Assembly: GCA_964293155.1 (NCBI GenBank)
Contig: CAXYYA010000008.1
Location: 1 to 64,000, forward strand
Reading direction: 5' to 3'
DNA length: 64,000 bases
Source: JAQVEB01 sp028698105
GTDB taxonomy: Bacteria > Bacteroidota > Bacteroidia > Bacteroidales > Dysgonomonadaceae
The first letter of the stretch is position 1; every line of letters starts with the position of its first letter. Under the pieces are notes generated by a model. That model saw nothing but the letters and a program-made list of their open reading frames with translations. It had not been told where the DNA came from and did not search any database. Below, one piece after another: positions 1 through 8,820 of this stretch. The position numbers and the translations under genes were made by a program.

Positions 1-1260
1 CCTCGGCGAAAAAATGGCCGGGAACGAGCGTTTGCCACTCTGATCACCGTTTTCGGGAAATTTATCGGTAAGCGCATAGTTGATGCTGTTCATGGCCCCG
101 CCCACCGAAATGTTCCATTCAGCCGAAGGACGGAAATTGGTCAGTCCGAATACGTTCAACAGGTTGCGCCGCTCGCTGTTGTCGTTTATAAGGTTTCCGT
201 CCAGATCGAGTTGCCAGTTGTACGTATCGCTGATCCATTCTATTCCCAGAACTGCATCGAATTTTTCTGAACGGAAGTCGGTCTTGTTTCGTATGCCCCC
301 ACTCGATGTACCGTCGGTGAGATTATTGAACGGTCGTTTTTCGTAACTGTCCGTCAGGCGGGTGAAGACGGTGAATTTATTGTCCCATTTTTCGGAAAAC
401 CGGTTGGTCAGGGAGATTCCGCCGATACCGCGTTTGTATTTCTTGTAGCCTCCGATCGCTTTCCAGTTGGGGGCTGCCGCCCGCGGATCGGTTTCATATA
501 ACGTTTTCCCGACAGAGCTGGGTATGCCGGCATACACATCCCTCAACAAAAGAAGATAATCCACGGAATAGGTTTCTTTATGAAGTCCGCCCGACGATAT
601 TAGCGATGTGCGTTCGTAACGGTTGTTTTCGCGGTAACCGTCGGAACTCGTGCGGTTCAGGTTTCCGAAAAAACTGAAGTCCTTGATCGTGTACGTGCCT
701 TTAACAGACGCTTTCAGCGTATTGTAACTTCCGTATTGCAATAATGCGCCTGCCGATTTCTCTGACGCCGAAGGCGTGAACAGATTGATACTCCCTCCCA
801 GTCCGGAGCCGTACAGGGCCGATGAAGGGCCTTTCACAATCTCCATTTTATCCAGACCGGTGAGGTCAATATCTTCCGGTGTGGAAATCCCGTCTGAAGA
901 GGTGATGGGGATGTCGTTCAGATACGCCTTGATGCGATTGGTATTGTACGGCGTTCTGCTGCCCATGCCCCGGATCACGATACGGCTTGTGGCATAGGTT
1001 CCGCTGTGCATATACACGCCCGGCACCGAATTCAGTACGGCCGCAAAATTGTTGCCGTCGGCAACCTGAATCTCCTGTCCCGACAAAAGCGAAATACTGC
1101 CGGGAACGCGACGCAGCGGCGTTTTGATCTGAAACGCCGTTACAATAACTTCGTTGAGCAGGATGGCAGAATCCACGTTTTCAAGCACCGCATTCTGCGA
1201 GTTGGCACTTAGCACGAAGAAAAGACCTAAAACAATACAGAAAGTATTTCTTAAATTCAT
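1..1260 (-). CDS. TonB-dependent outer-membrane receptor (3' end outside window)
   Basis: The window holds the first 420 codons, and the C-terminal barrel lies beyond base 1. The start is the ATG complementary to 1258-1260, giving a signal peptide (MNLRNTFCIVLGLFF...SANSQ). A TonB-box-like NEVIVTA follows near residue 36. Then comes a plug domain with the usual landmarks (VPGVYM, RIVIRGMGSR, LNDIPI, EIVKGPSSALYGSGLGGSINL) and alternating barrel strands. There is no N-terminal carboxypeptidase-like domain and no SusD partner, so it resembles siderophore, vitamin or metal receptors more than SusC glycan importers. The substrate cannot be told from the sequence. The gene reads toward the left edge and any operon partner would lie outside. 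Confidence 0.9.
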   Translation of the reverse strand, partial: MNLRNTFCIVLGLFFVLSANSQNAVLENVDSAILLNEVIVTAFQIKTPLRRVPGSISLLSGQEIQVADGNNFAAVLNSVPGVYMHSGTYATSRIVIRGMGSRTPYNTNRIKAYLNDIPITSSDGISTPEDIDLTGLDKMEIVKGPSSALYGSGLGGSINLFTPSASEKSAGALLQYGSYNTLKASVKGTYTIKDFSFFGNLNRTSSDGYRENNRYERTSLISSGGLHKETYSVDYLLLLRDVYAGIPSSVGKTLYETDPRAAAPNWKAIGGYKKYKRGIGGISLTNRFSEKWDNKFTVFTRLTDSYEKRPFNNLTDGTSSGGIRNKTDFRSEKFDAVLGIEWISDTYNWQLDLDGNLINDNSERRNLLNVFGLTNFRPSAEWNISVGGAMNSINYALTDKFPENGDQSGKRSFPAIFSPR

Positions 1261-1445
1261 CAATATGAACTCATTGAGCTTTATTTATAATATAGAACAG
1301 ATAGGCTCGCGCGATAATTCCCGTTAAAACGGGAGATAATGTTCCCTTCGTTCACGATAAAATCGCGGCGTTGAATTATTCACCGAAAACCAATTTATCA
1401 GCGAAGCTCTATCGCGGAGCGTTATCGCCGAAGGCATTATCTTTT

Positions 1446-2852
1446 TTATTCCACCGGAACAAGCCGCACGATCATTCCCGGCTCTTCCAAGCCGATATAC
1501 ACAAGCCCGTCGGGGCTCATAACCACGTTGCGAACCCGTCCGATGCCCTCGGCCAATTTTTCGGTATGCGTTACTTTGTGTCCGTCCAGTACCACGCGTT
1601 CCACGTAATCGAAGCGAAGCGATCCGACCAGCATATTATTTTCCCATTTCTTAAACCTGTCGCCCGTCACAAAGGTCATTCCGCACGGAGCGATGGACGG
1701 CGTCCATTGATACACAGGCTGTTCCATGCCTTCTTTTTCTTTCAGTTCGGTGAGGATGGTGCCGTCGTAATTAATTCCATAGGAAATAACCGGCCAACCG
1801 TAGTTCAATCCCGGACGAATAAGGTTGATCTCGTCGCCGCCCATGGGGCCGTGTTCCGTTTCCCATACCTCGCGGGTTACGGGATGAATGGCTGTGCCTT
1901 GAGGATTACGGTGCCCGTAGCTGTAAATGCTTTTGATGGCGCCGGGCGTGTTGTAGAAAGGATTATCGGTGGGTATGGTTCCGTCATCGTTGATGCGATG
2001 GATTTTGCCGTTGGTGTTATCCAGCTTTTGCGGAAAATCGAAATGCTGTCCGCGTTCTCCCACGCCGAAAAACAAATGCCCTTTACCGTCAAACGCCAGT
2101 TTGCAGCCCCAGTGATGCCCACGATCGGTTGCGGGAGTCCCGATGAAGAGCGTTTGCTGATCCACGAGTTTATTTCCGTCGAGGCGGGCGCGCATCACTC
2201 CGGTGGAACCGATGCGTTTTTCGCTTTTTGTATCGAGGGCTGAATAGGAGATGTATATCCATCCGTTTTTATCGTAATCGGGATGAAGCTCTAAATCCAG
2301 AAGTCCGCCCTGGCCTACGGCCATAATGGGCGGCAGTCCTTCGATGGGTGCGGACAGTTTGCCGTTTGAGAACGTGTGCAGCGTGCCTTTTCTTTCCGAG
2401 ATCAACAAATCACCGTTCGGCAGAAAAGCCAGCCCCCACGGAACTTCCAGTCCGGTTACAACCGTGTCTATAACGAAGTTATATTCTTCCGATTTCACGA
2501 TTCCATCGGCGGTAACCGCGGGTTTCAGTTGAGTTCTGTCTTCGGGGATGCCATTTTTCACGTAAACCGCAAGTGCTTTGATCTCCTTATCGGAGAACGT
2601 TTTCTCGAAAGCGGGCATACCGATACTTGTAATGCCATATTTTATGCTGTTTTCGATGGAGGTTGTGCCTTTTTCTTCCATCCATTGCTTGGCGGCGAAT
2701 TTTTCGAGGTTATCGCCGTGACAACCGGCACAATAGGTGCGGTAATTGGTTGCCACGCTGTGGCTGCTGAGCGATGTTGGCCTGTTTTTACACGATTGAA
2801 ACCCAACAGAAACGAAGAAAATAAGGATGGCGATACCGATATTCCGATTCAT
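1446..2852 (-). CDS. Lipoprotein cytochrome c fused to PQQ-type sugar (glucose/sorbosone) dehydrogenase
   Basis: This is a 468-residue exported protein. The N-terminus is a lipoprotein signal with lipobox FQSC near residue 20. A small c-type cytochrome domain follows, with one heme site CAGCH at about residues 41-45 and a later methionine-containing segment (GMPAFEKTF). From about residue 115 to the end it is a six-bladed GSDH/sorbosone dehydrogenase-like beta-propeller (GLEVPWGLAFLPNGDLLISER, HHWGCKLAFD, YGHRNPQG, ETEHGPMGGDEIN). The family oxidises sugars with PQQ, and the fused cytochrome would accept the electrons. The true substrate is unknown. No PQQ biosynthesis genes are in this window, so PQQ would have to be scavenged or made elsewhere. 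Confidence 0.87.
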   Translation of the reverse strand: MNRNIGIAILIFFVSVGFQSCKNRPTSLSSHSVATNYRTYCAGCHGDNLEKFAAKQWMEEKGTTSIENSIKYGITSIGMPAFEKTFSDKEIKALAVYVKNGIPEDRTQLKPAVTADGIVKSEEYNFVIDTVVTGLEVPWGLAFLPNGDLLISERKGTLHTFSNGKLSAPIEGLPPIMAVGQGGLLDLELHPDYDKNGWIYISYSALDTKSEKRIGSTGVMRARLDGNKLVDQQTLFIGTPATDRGHHWGCKLAFDGKGHLFFGVGERGQHFDFPQKLDNTNGKIHRINDDGTIPTDNPFYNTPGAIKSIYSYGHRNPQGTAIHPVTREVWETEHGPMGGDEINLIRPGLNYGWPVISYGINYDGTILTELKEKEGMEQPVYQWTPSIAPCGMTFVTGDRFKKWENNMLVGSLRFDYVERVVLDGHKVTHTEKLAEGIGRVRNVVMSPDGLVYIGLEEPGMIVRLVPVE

Positions 2853-2968
2853 AGCGATTGATTTTTAGTGTTTAAGAAACAAATATACGTTTTAATTGGC
2901 GTAACGCGTGCAAACAGGCGGATTTTAACATTTTGCGTTATCTTTCACGGCAATTGAGCCGTTTTTCG

Positions 2969-2976
2969 TACCTTTG
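2969..2976 (+). promoter_or_regulatory. -7 box upstream of mntP
   Basis: TACCTTTG matches the Bacteroidota -7 consensus TAnnTTTG and lies 24 bp before the mntP ATG. No convincing -33 TTG at the expected distance was seen. Confidence 0.45.
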
Positions 2977-2999
2977 CGCTTCTTACAACATCGTTTTTC

Positions 3000-3572
3000 A
3001 TGGATATACTTTCCATTTTCATTATTGCCATTGGCCTGGCGATGGATTCTTTCGCCGTTTCCATCAGCCGCGGCATGTGTTCACCCCGCTTTTACGTGTG
3101 GCAAGCGGTGAAAATTTCTTTTATCTTCGGTTTTTTCCAGGGATTTATGCCGCTTATCGGTTATGGACTGGGTTTCAGTTTCTCTTCGTATATGGAAAGT
3201 TACGACCATTGGCTGGCTTTTATCATTCTCACGATTATCGGGATCAAAATGATATACGAAAGCTTTAAGCCGGAAGAAAACCAGGATTCGTGGTACAATG
3301 CTTACAACATCAGTTGGAAAAATGTGGTCATAATGGCAATCGCCACCAGTATTGATGCGTTGGCTACGGGATTGATCTTCGCAGCCTATCCCGGTTTTCT
3401 GGTGAAGGCGGTAATTATTATCGCGGTTGTAACGTTTGTTTTTGCTTTCGTGGGAAGATACTTGGGCGTTTACTTCGGCCAGAAGATACGGTTGAATGTG
3501 GAACTGATCGGGGGATTAATTCTTATCGGTATCGGAACCAAGATTCTGCTTCAGCACACGCTGCCGGCTTAA
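3000..3572 (+). CDS. mntP: MntP-type manganese efflux pump
   Basis: This 190-residue integral membrane protein has six predicted hydrophobic segments. It contains two copies of the family signature with acidic membrane residues: AMDSFAVSISRG near residue 14 and ATSIDALATGL near residue 117. These Asp-containing motifs define the MntP/YebN (DUF204) family, which exports Mn2+. Length is normal for the family (about 185-190). An in-frame-shifted start at 2933 belongs to another frame and was ignored; the ATG at 3000 follows a good -7 box. Its stop overlaps by 4 bp the 3' end of the convergent symporter gene. No yybP-ykoY-like Mn riboswitch was recognised upstream. Confidence 0.93.
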   Translation: MDILSIFIIAIGLAMDSFAVSISRGMCSPRFYVWQAVKISFIFGFFQGFMPLIGYGLGFSFSSYMESYDHWLAFIILTIIGIKMIYESFKPEENQDSWYNAYNISWKNVVIMAIATSIDALATGLIFAAYPGFLVKAVIIIAVVTFVFAFVGRYLGVYFGQKIRLNVELIGGLILIGIGTKILLQHTLPA

Positions 3573-4900
3573 GGTTTCGTTTGTTGATGATAGTAATCGT
3601 CCAGATTCTTTACGTTCGGTTTATGTAATTTTCCCAATGAGTTGGCCACCAATACCGATACCATGGAATCGCCCGTTATGTTGATCACCGTGCGACACAT
3701 GTCCAGCGGACGATCAATGGCGAAAATTAGCGCCAACCCGATGGCCAGCTTCTCGGCAGGAAAACCGATGGACTCCAACACAATAACCAACATCACCATA
3801 CCGGCTCCCGGCACGGCTGCCGACCCAATGGATGCCAGCAGGGCGGTGAGAATGATCGTTAGCTGGTCGGTGAAATCGAGCGGGAAATGCAATGCTTGTG
3901 CGATAAATACCGCAGCTACGGCCTGATACAGACTTGTTCCGTCCATATTTATCGTAGCGCCAACCGGCAAAACAAAACTTGATACTTCGTTGTCCACTCC
4001 CAAATGTTCCGTAACGCGCTCCATGGTAACCGGTAATGTGGCGGCACTGGAACTGGTTGAAAATGCGACCAATTGCGCCGGAGCAATGCCGCCAAGAAAC
4101 CAACCGGGCGTTTTTTTCGTGAAAAGGTACACTACCGTGATGTAAAACATGATCATGATCGTCAATCCCAACAACACGGTTGCCCCGTAAAAAAGCAGTT
4201 TCTTGAGGATTTCCACGTTGCCGGAGCTTACAATTATTTGCGCCAGCAGGGCAAACACGGCGTAGGGCGCCAAAAGCATGATCAGATCAACCATTTTCAG
4301 CACGATTTCGTTGAGCGAATCAATGAGCTTGCTCAAAGGCTTTGCCTTTTTTGGGGCGATGAGCAGCATACTTATCCCGAAAACAATGGAAAAGAAGATC
4401 ACCTGCAACATGAGTCCATTGTCGCTCATCGCCGCAAAAATATTGTCGGGCACCATATCCACGAGAAAACTCAGGGGACTTTCATCGCCCTGTTGCCCTG
4501 CCTGATGGATGTTGGAGGTTATGGATTCGTCGTTGGCATAGGTGTTGGTAAGTTCCGCAATGGTTTGTTCCGAAACACCGGCGCCGGGTTTTAGCGTGTT
4601 CACCAAAAGCAACCCGACGGTTATAGCGATAATGGTGGTGGACATGTAGATAATGATCGTACGGATACCGATATTCTTGAAGCTCGAAATATCTTTTAGA
4701 TCAGAAATTCCTTTCACCAGTGAGACGAAGATCAGCGGAATGGCAATGAGTTTCAATAACTTGATAAAGATCGTGCCGAACGGAGCGATCCAATCGTTCA
4801 CGAACTGTTTTCCCCAGGCGAAATAGCTCATCAGCAAACCAAAGAGGACGCCGAGAACCATTCCGATGATTATTTGCCAATGCAAAGGGAGTTTTTTCAT
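3569..4900 (-). CDS. Dicarboxylate/amino acid:cation symporter (DAACS family)
   Basis: The 443-residue membrane protein belongs to the GltP/DctA sodium- or proton-coupled family that imports glutamate, aspartate or C4-dicarboxylates. It shows the N-terminal LPLHWQIIIGMVLGVLFG, the serine-rich re-entrant loop AFSTSSSAATLP (about residue 281), the TM7 motif NMDGTSLY (about 318), and the HP2/TM8 region PGAGMVML with the substrate-binding end DRPLDMCRTVINITGD. All core motifs are intact. It begins within a 4-bp overlap (ATGA) with the end of the upstream DUF488 gene, so the two are probably co-transcribed. Confidence 0.93.
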   Translation of the reverse strand: MKKLPLHWQIIIGMVLGVLFGLLMSYFAWGKQFVNDWIAPFGTIFIKLLKLIAIPLIFVSLVKGISDLKDISSFKNIGIRTIIIYMSTTIIAITVGLLLVNTLKPGAGVSEQTIAELTNTYANDESITSNIHQAGQQGDESPLSFLVDMVPDNIFAAMSDNGLMLQVIFFSIVFGISMLLIAPKKAKPLSKLIDSLNEIVLKMVDLIMLLAPYAVFALLAQIIVSSGNVEILKKLLFYGATVLLGLTIMIMFYITVVYLFTKKTPGWFLGGIAPAQLVAFSTSSSAATLPVTMERVTEHLGVDNEVSSFVLPVGATINMDGTSLYQAVAAVFIAQALHFPLDFTDQLTIILTALLASIGSAAVPGAGMVMLVIVLESIGFPAEKLAIGLALIFAIDRPLDMCRTVINITGDSMVSVLVANSLGKLHKPNVKNLDDYYHQQTKP

Positions 4901-5256
4901 TCGCTCCCTTTTGTTTTCTCCAACACCTGCAACAGCACTTTTGCCTGATTGTGTTCCGTGTCCTTGGCGCCGTAAAGAAGTGTTACTGTTTTATGCTCTT
5001 TCTCTAACTTTTTGATATCGAGAAGCATTTGCTCGTTGTCTTTTAGTTCCTTGGTGTAGCGTTTGGTGAATTCGTCCCATTTTTCTGCATCGTGGGCGAA
5101 CCATTTCCGTAAATCGGTTGACGGGGCGATTTCTTTCATCCAAACATCCATGTGAGCGCTTTTTTTCGATATGCCGCGCGGCCAAAGACGATCTACGAGG
5201 ATTCGGTAGCCGTCATCATTGCCGGGAGATTCGTATATGCGTTTTATTTTTATCAT
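4897..5256 (-). CDS. DUF488 family protein (YeaO-like)
   Basis: This is a 119-residue soluble protein of the DUF488 family. Diagnostic segments are IYESPGNDDGYRILVDRLWPRG near the N-terminus, WMKEIAPSTDLRKWF in the middle, and the C-terminal VTLLYGAKDTEHNQA. The family is widespread and often sits beside metabolic or transport genes, but no biochemical role is established. The gene overlaps the symporter start by 4 bp, which implies translational coupling. Length is typical of the YeaO subgroup. Confidence 0.9.
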   Translation of the reverse strand: MIKIKRIYESPGNDDGYRILVDRLWPRGISKKSAHMDVWMKEIAPSTDLRKWFAHDAEKWDEFTKRYTKELKDNEQMLLDIKKLEKEHKTVTLLYGAKDTEHNQAKVLLQVLEKTKGSE

Positions 5257-5710
5257 GAAATAGTAACAATTTGGGCATGAAATGGTTTATTGTTTACCTT
5301 TTTACCTTATCGTTCCTTTGTTCTGAAGAACAACACACCGATTTGGAAATCGGCGAGCGGAGAAATATTTCGGTGCGAAGCACCTTTTGGTTTGCGTTAT
5401 TTTTCGTGCTACAAATATTATCGGCACGCTGTGCCTTGAGGGACAGAGTCCTGCAATATTTGTAGATCGTAGAAAGTGTTTGAGGTAAGAGGTGCACCGC
5501 ACCGAAATCTAAAATAAGATTCGGATCCTTTTTCTTTATTTAGGAAAACCTTCTTTTTTCTGATGACCTTTTTAGCACTTTGATCAGATATTTTTTTAAC
5601 CTTATTGACTTATCTCTTTTTTGTTCTGATGAACAACAAACCGATCTGGAAATCGGCGAGCGGAGGAGTTGGTTTATTGCAAGAACGAATTTGTAGTCCG
5701 TGCCTGTAAC
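5257..5710. repeat. Gene-free stretch with two copies of a degenerate repeat containing a hairpin
   Basis: No credible gene is present; the short open frames here have no codon structure. Two related segments are visible at about 5309-5361 and 5599-5665. Each runs from an ACCTTAT-type start through TTCTGAnGAACAACA to an ATCGGCGAGCGGA end. Each contains a small hairpin, CCGATTTGGAAATCGG in the first and CCGATCTGGAAATCGG in the second. The ACCTTAT motifs also occur inside the MITE-like element at 9836-10091. This may be a decayed non-autonomous element. Confidence 0.45.
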
Positions 5711-5730
5711 AGACGCAAAGCATTGCGTCT
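5711..5730. repeat. REP-like palindrome
   Basis: AGACGCAAAGCATTGCGTCT forms a 7-bp stem (AGACGCA/TGCGTCT) with a 6-nt loop, directly abutting the stop codon of the S9A peptidase gene. It shares the GAGACGC/GCGTCTC core of the palindromes near the RAYT gene (32553, 32881) and at 44440. It may also act as a transcript 3' end. Confidence 0.5.
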
Positions 5731-7872
5731 CTACCTGCCAATCCCCACCCGATTCAAAACAAACGCATACTCAAACGCCCGGTCTTCGATGCTTTTGTAG
5801 CGGCCGGTGGCGCCGCCGTGCCCCGATTCCATGTTCATGTGAAGGAGCAGAATGTTGTCGTCGGTTTTCATGGCGCGCAGTTTTGCCACATATTTCGTTG
5901 GTTCGTGGAAGAGCACCTGCGAATCGTTCAATCCGCCGGTTACGAGCATGTTGGGGTAGGCTTGCGCCTTAATGTTATCGTAGGGCGAGTAGGAGAGCAT
6001 GTAGTTGTAATACTCCTCCTCGTTGGGATTACCCCATTCCTCGTATTCGCCCGTTGTGAGCGGCAGGGTATCGTCGAGCATAGTGTTGATGACATCCACA
6101 AAAGGAACCTGTGCCACAATAGTTTGGTACAGATCGGGGCGCATATTGGCCACAGCGCCCACGAGCAAGCCGCCGGCGCTTCCGCCCATGGCAGCCAGTT
6201 TGTTGGCCGAGGTGTAACCGTCGGCAATGAGTTTTTCGCTACACGCGATAAAATCGGTGAACGTGTTTTTCTTTTTCAGCAGCTTGCCGTCTTCGTACCA
6301 CTGTTCGCCCATATCGCTGCCGCCGCGGATTTGCGCGATGCCGTACACGAAACCACGGTCTATCAAACTATAAACGCTCGTGCTGAAATACACATCCGAG
6401 GTTATGCCGTAACTTCCGTAAGAGTAGAGCAGCGCAGGATTTGCACCGTCTTTCTTCAACCCTTTTTTATAGACGATGGCGAAAGGCACTTTCACGCCGT
6501 CTGCGGCAGTAGCCCATAGGCGTTCCACCGTATAATCGTCCGGATTAAAGCCCGAAGGCACTTCCTGCACCTTCAACACCTTGCTTTCGCCGGTATTGAT
6601 GTCATACTCGTACAACGTATTGGGCCGGTTCAGCGAAGTATAGGAATAACGGATGGTCGTGGAGTCGTATTCGGGATTTCCGCCCAGCGAAACGGTGTAA
6701 ACCGGTTCCGGGAAAACGATGGTTTTACTTTCGCCGCCGCTCACCGGCTTAAGTTGAATTTCGCTAAGGCCGTTTTTGCGCAGTTCCAGCGCGACGTAAT
6801 CTTTCAACACGTCAATGCCGTCAATGCGAACGCTGTCGCTGTGCGGCGAAAACACTTTCCACATGTTTTTGTCTTCATACCCCGTTTTGGGTAGTTCGTA
6901 GATCATGCCGTTGAGGTTTTCCTTGTCTTTATATCGGACGGAAAAACGGTCTTTATGCGGCTCAACCGAGTATTCCACATCTTTTACACGCGGCAGGAAC
7001 GATTTGAAAGCATCCGTCGGTTTATCGGCAGAGATGAACAGTTCTTCGGAAGTGGTTGAGCTTCCGCAGGAAATAAAGATGTATTGTTTGGTTTTTTCGG
7101 CGCCTACGTACGCTGAAAATTTGGGGTCTTTTTCCTCATGAACCACGGCGCTTTGCGGCGCATCCAACATTTGACGATGGATTTGATAAGAACGCAGTGT
7201 TTTGTCTATCGTGCTATAAAATAGGGTTTTGTTGTCGTTTGCCCAGGCAGCCGAAGTAGCTCCGTTTACGGAAAAACCCACATCTTCACCCGAAGCCAGG
7301 TCTTTGATCTTCATCACAAACTCGGCATACGAGCCGGTTTCGTTGTAAAAATAGACCGCTTTGCTGTTATCGGGACTGATGGAATAACCACGGAAGATAA
7401 AGGCTTCTTTTCCGTCTGCCATGGCGTTCACATCGAAAATCACCTCTTCGGGAGCATCCAACGAACCTTTTTTACGCAGGTAAACCGGATATTGTTTGCC
7501 TTTTTGGGTGCGGGTGTAATAATAGTAGCCGTCTTTGAACGAGGGGAAACTTTCATCGTCTTCTTTTATACGGCCGAGAATTTCATCGTAAATGGTTTTC
7601 TGCAAATCTTTTGTGGAAGCCATCACAGTATCGGTGTACGCGTTCTCGGCTTTGATGTATTCGATAACTTTCGGGTTGTTTTTGTCTTTCAACCAAAAAT
7701 AGTTATCAATGCGTTGTTTCCCGAAATTGGTGAAGGTGTCGGGAATTACTTCCGCCACGGGCGGAGCGGGAAAATCGGATTGTTTCAAAATTTTTGTTTC
7801 TTCTTTAGTGTTGTTACAAGATGCGATGGCAATTGCCAAAGCACCAAAAATGAATGCACGGGTGAGTTTCAT
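5731..7872 (-). CDS. Prolyl oligopeptidase family serine peptidase (oligopeptidase B type, S9A)
   Basis: This 713-residue lipoprotein-anchored peptidase starts at the ATG complementary to 7870-7872. That start gives a lipobox signal (MKLTRAFIFGALAIAIASCN); the longer open frame upstream runs into the preceding gene and lacks a signal. The N-terminal half is the S9A beta-propeller (NYFWLKDKNNP, YYYYTRTQKGKQYPVY). The C-terminal alpha/beta-hydrolase domain carries the nucleophile in GGSAGG (about residue 565), the Asp in TGGLNDSQV and the His in ESGHGG. These match oligopeptidase B, which cleaves short peptides after basic residues. The cell location is inferred to be periplasmic. It is 11 bp from the preceding DUF4349 gene and probably co-transcribed. 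Confidence 0.93.
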   Translation of the reverse strand: MKLTRAFIFGALAIAIASCNNTKEETKILKQSDFPAPPVAEVIPDTFTNFGKQRIDNYFWLKDKNNPKVIEYIKAENAYTDTVMASTKDLQKTIYDEILGRIKEDDESFPSFKDGYYYYTRTQKGKQYPVYLRKKGSLDAPEEVIFDVNAMADGKEAFIFRGYSISPDNSKAVYFYNETGSYAEFVMKIKDLASGEDVGFSVNGATSAAWANDNKTLFYSTIDKTLRSYQIHRQMLDAPQSAVVHEEKDPKFSAYVGAEKTKQYIFISCGSSTTSEELFISADKPTDAFKSFLPRVKDVEYSVEPHKDRFSVRYKDKENLNGMIYELPKTGYEDKNMWKVFSPHSDSVRIDGIDVLKDYVALELRKNGLSEIQLKPVSGGESKTIVFPEPVYTVSLGGNPEYDSTTIRYSYTSLNRPNTLYEYDINTGESKVLKVQEVPSGFNPDDYTVERLWATAADGVKVPFAIVYKKGLKKDGANPALLYSYGSYGITSDVYFSTSVYSLIDRGFVYGIAQIRGGSDMGEQWYEDGKLLKKKNTFTDFIACSEKLIADGYTSANKLAAMGGSAGGLLVGAVANMRPDLYQTIVAQVPFVDVINTMLDDTLPLTTGEYEEWGNPNEEEYYNYMLSYSPYDNIKAQAYPNMLVTGGLNDSQVLFHEPTKYVAKLRAMKTDDNILLLHMNMESGHGGATGRYKSIEDRAFEYAFVLNRVGIGR

Positions 7873-7883
7873 AATCAATATGT

Positions 7884-8720
7884 TTAAGTTATGGAATTTC
7901 TTCTTTTCACAAGATAAGCGATAACGATCCACACGACAGCGACGAACAAGATTATCGCCCACAGGTTTGCCACGCCCACGAGCACCCAAAGCAGGTTGTT
8001 CCATCCGTTTCGGAGGGCGTTGCCCATTTTGTGGACGAACCGGAATTGCGTGTTGCGTTCGTAATACGTTACCGTGAGGGTGCTGTATGTTACTTGCCTG
8101 GAGAGATAGCGCAGACGGCCTTCGGCCGATTCGATCTCGGCGCGGATGTCGCCGATCTGCGCTTCAATTTTCAGTATTTCGTCCACCGTGTTGGCACGTT
8201 TGAGCAGTTCCTGATAACGGACTTCCACCTCTTTTTTCGTGCGGATGCGCGTGTCGAGGTCAATGTATTCCTGCGTAACGTCCTGAACATCAATGTTCTT
8301 GTAATCTATTTTCATTGCGCTGGACTCGATTTTCTGCATCAACGCATCGAAATTTCCGGCTGGAACGCGAATGGTTACCGTGTTTTCAATCCGGCCGCCG
8401 GTTTCGGAAGCGTTTTCGCTCGAAATATAGGCTTGGGTTTCCGAAACGGCGTTCGCGAGCAATAGTCGCGTCTTTCCCATATCGGAAGATTGAAAGCGAA
8501 TGGAACCGGTTTTGGTGAGTTTTCGTTCGTAAGTTGCCGTATCGGCATTGATTTCTTCGGGAGCAGCTGGCAACGACTGCTTCTCGTCCGCTGCCCACGA
8601 TTTTTCGGCCATGGGCGCTTCACTCATACTGCCGGAACGGCTGCCGCCATCACAGCCGGTATTGCACAACACAAGCGCAAGCGCGGCCAACAGGATAAAA
8701 AATTCAACGGTCTTTTTCAT
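7884..8720 (-). CDS. DUF4349 domain lipoprotein
   Basis: A 278-residue protein starting at the ATG complementary to 8718-8720, which yields a lipoprotein signal with lipobox NTGC near residue 22. The DUF4349 core spans roughly residues 65-250: KTGSIRFQSSDMGKTR, TVTIRVPAGNFDALM, and a coiled-coil-like central stretch (VEVRYQELLKRANTVDEILKIEAQIGDIRAEIE). A transmembrane helix lies near the C-terminus (LWAIILFVAVVWIVIAYLV), followed by KRR. The function of the family is unknown. A perfect -7 box (TATCTTTG on the minus strand, 8744-8751) lies 24 bp upstream of the chosen start, supporting it. Confidence 0.88.
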   Translation of the reverse strand: MKKTVEFFILLAALALVLCNTGCDGGSRSGSMSEAPMAEKSWAADEKQSLPAAPEEINADTATYERKLTKTGSIRFQSSDMGKTRLLLANAVSETQAYISSENASETGGRIENTVTIRVPAGNFDALMQKIESSAMKIDYKNIDVQDVTQEYIDLDTRIRTKKEVEVRYQELLKRANTVDEILKIEAQIGDIRAEIESAEGRLRYLSRQVTYSTLTVTYYERNTQFRFVHKMGNALRNGWNNLLWVLVGVANLWAIILFVAVVWIVIAYLVKRRNSIT

Positions 8721-8743
8721 ACGTAAACGATATAATGTGCATG

Positions 8744-8751
8744 CAAAGATA
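8744..8751 (-). promoter_or_regulatory. -7 box for the DUF4349/S9A peptidase operon
   Basis: The minus strand reads TATCTTTG, an exact TAnnTTTG box, 24 bp upstream of the DUF4349 start codon. No clear -33 TTG was identified. Confidence 0.5.
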
Positions 8752-8820
8752 TGTTTTTCAATCGAATTATGTTGTGTTGAACAATCATTTTTCGCAGATG
8801 TTATAGATGATAAAAAACGT

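Noticed and set aside
1371..2243. 290-codon open frame on the plus strand
   Set aside because: It is antisense to the cytochrome/sugar dehydrogenase gene, has no recognisable domain, and the minus-strand gene has clear motifs.
2933..3268. 111-codon frame overlapping the mntP start
   Set aside because: Different frame, lacks membrane helices, and begins before the mntP -7 box.
5271..5502. Short open frames between the DUF488 and S9A peptidase genes
   Set aside because: No start signal, no similarity to any family I know, and they overlap one another on both strands.
5818..6519. 233-codon frame antisense to the S9A peptidase
   Set aside because: Lies opposite the catalytic domain with its conserved GGSAGG and GLNDSQ motifs; it has no domain of its own.
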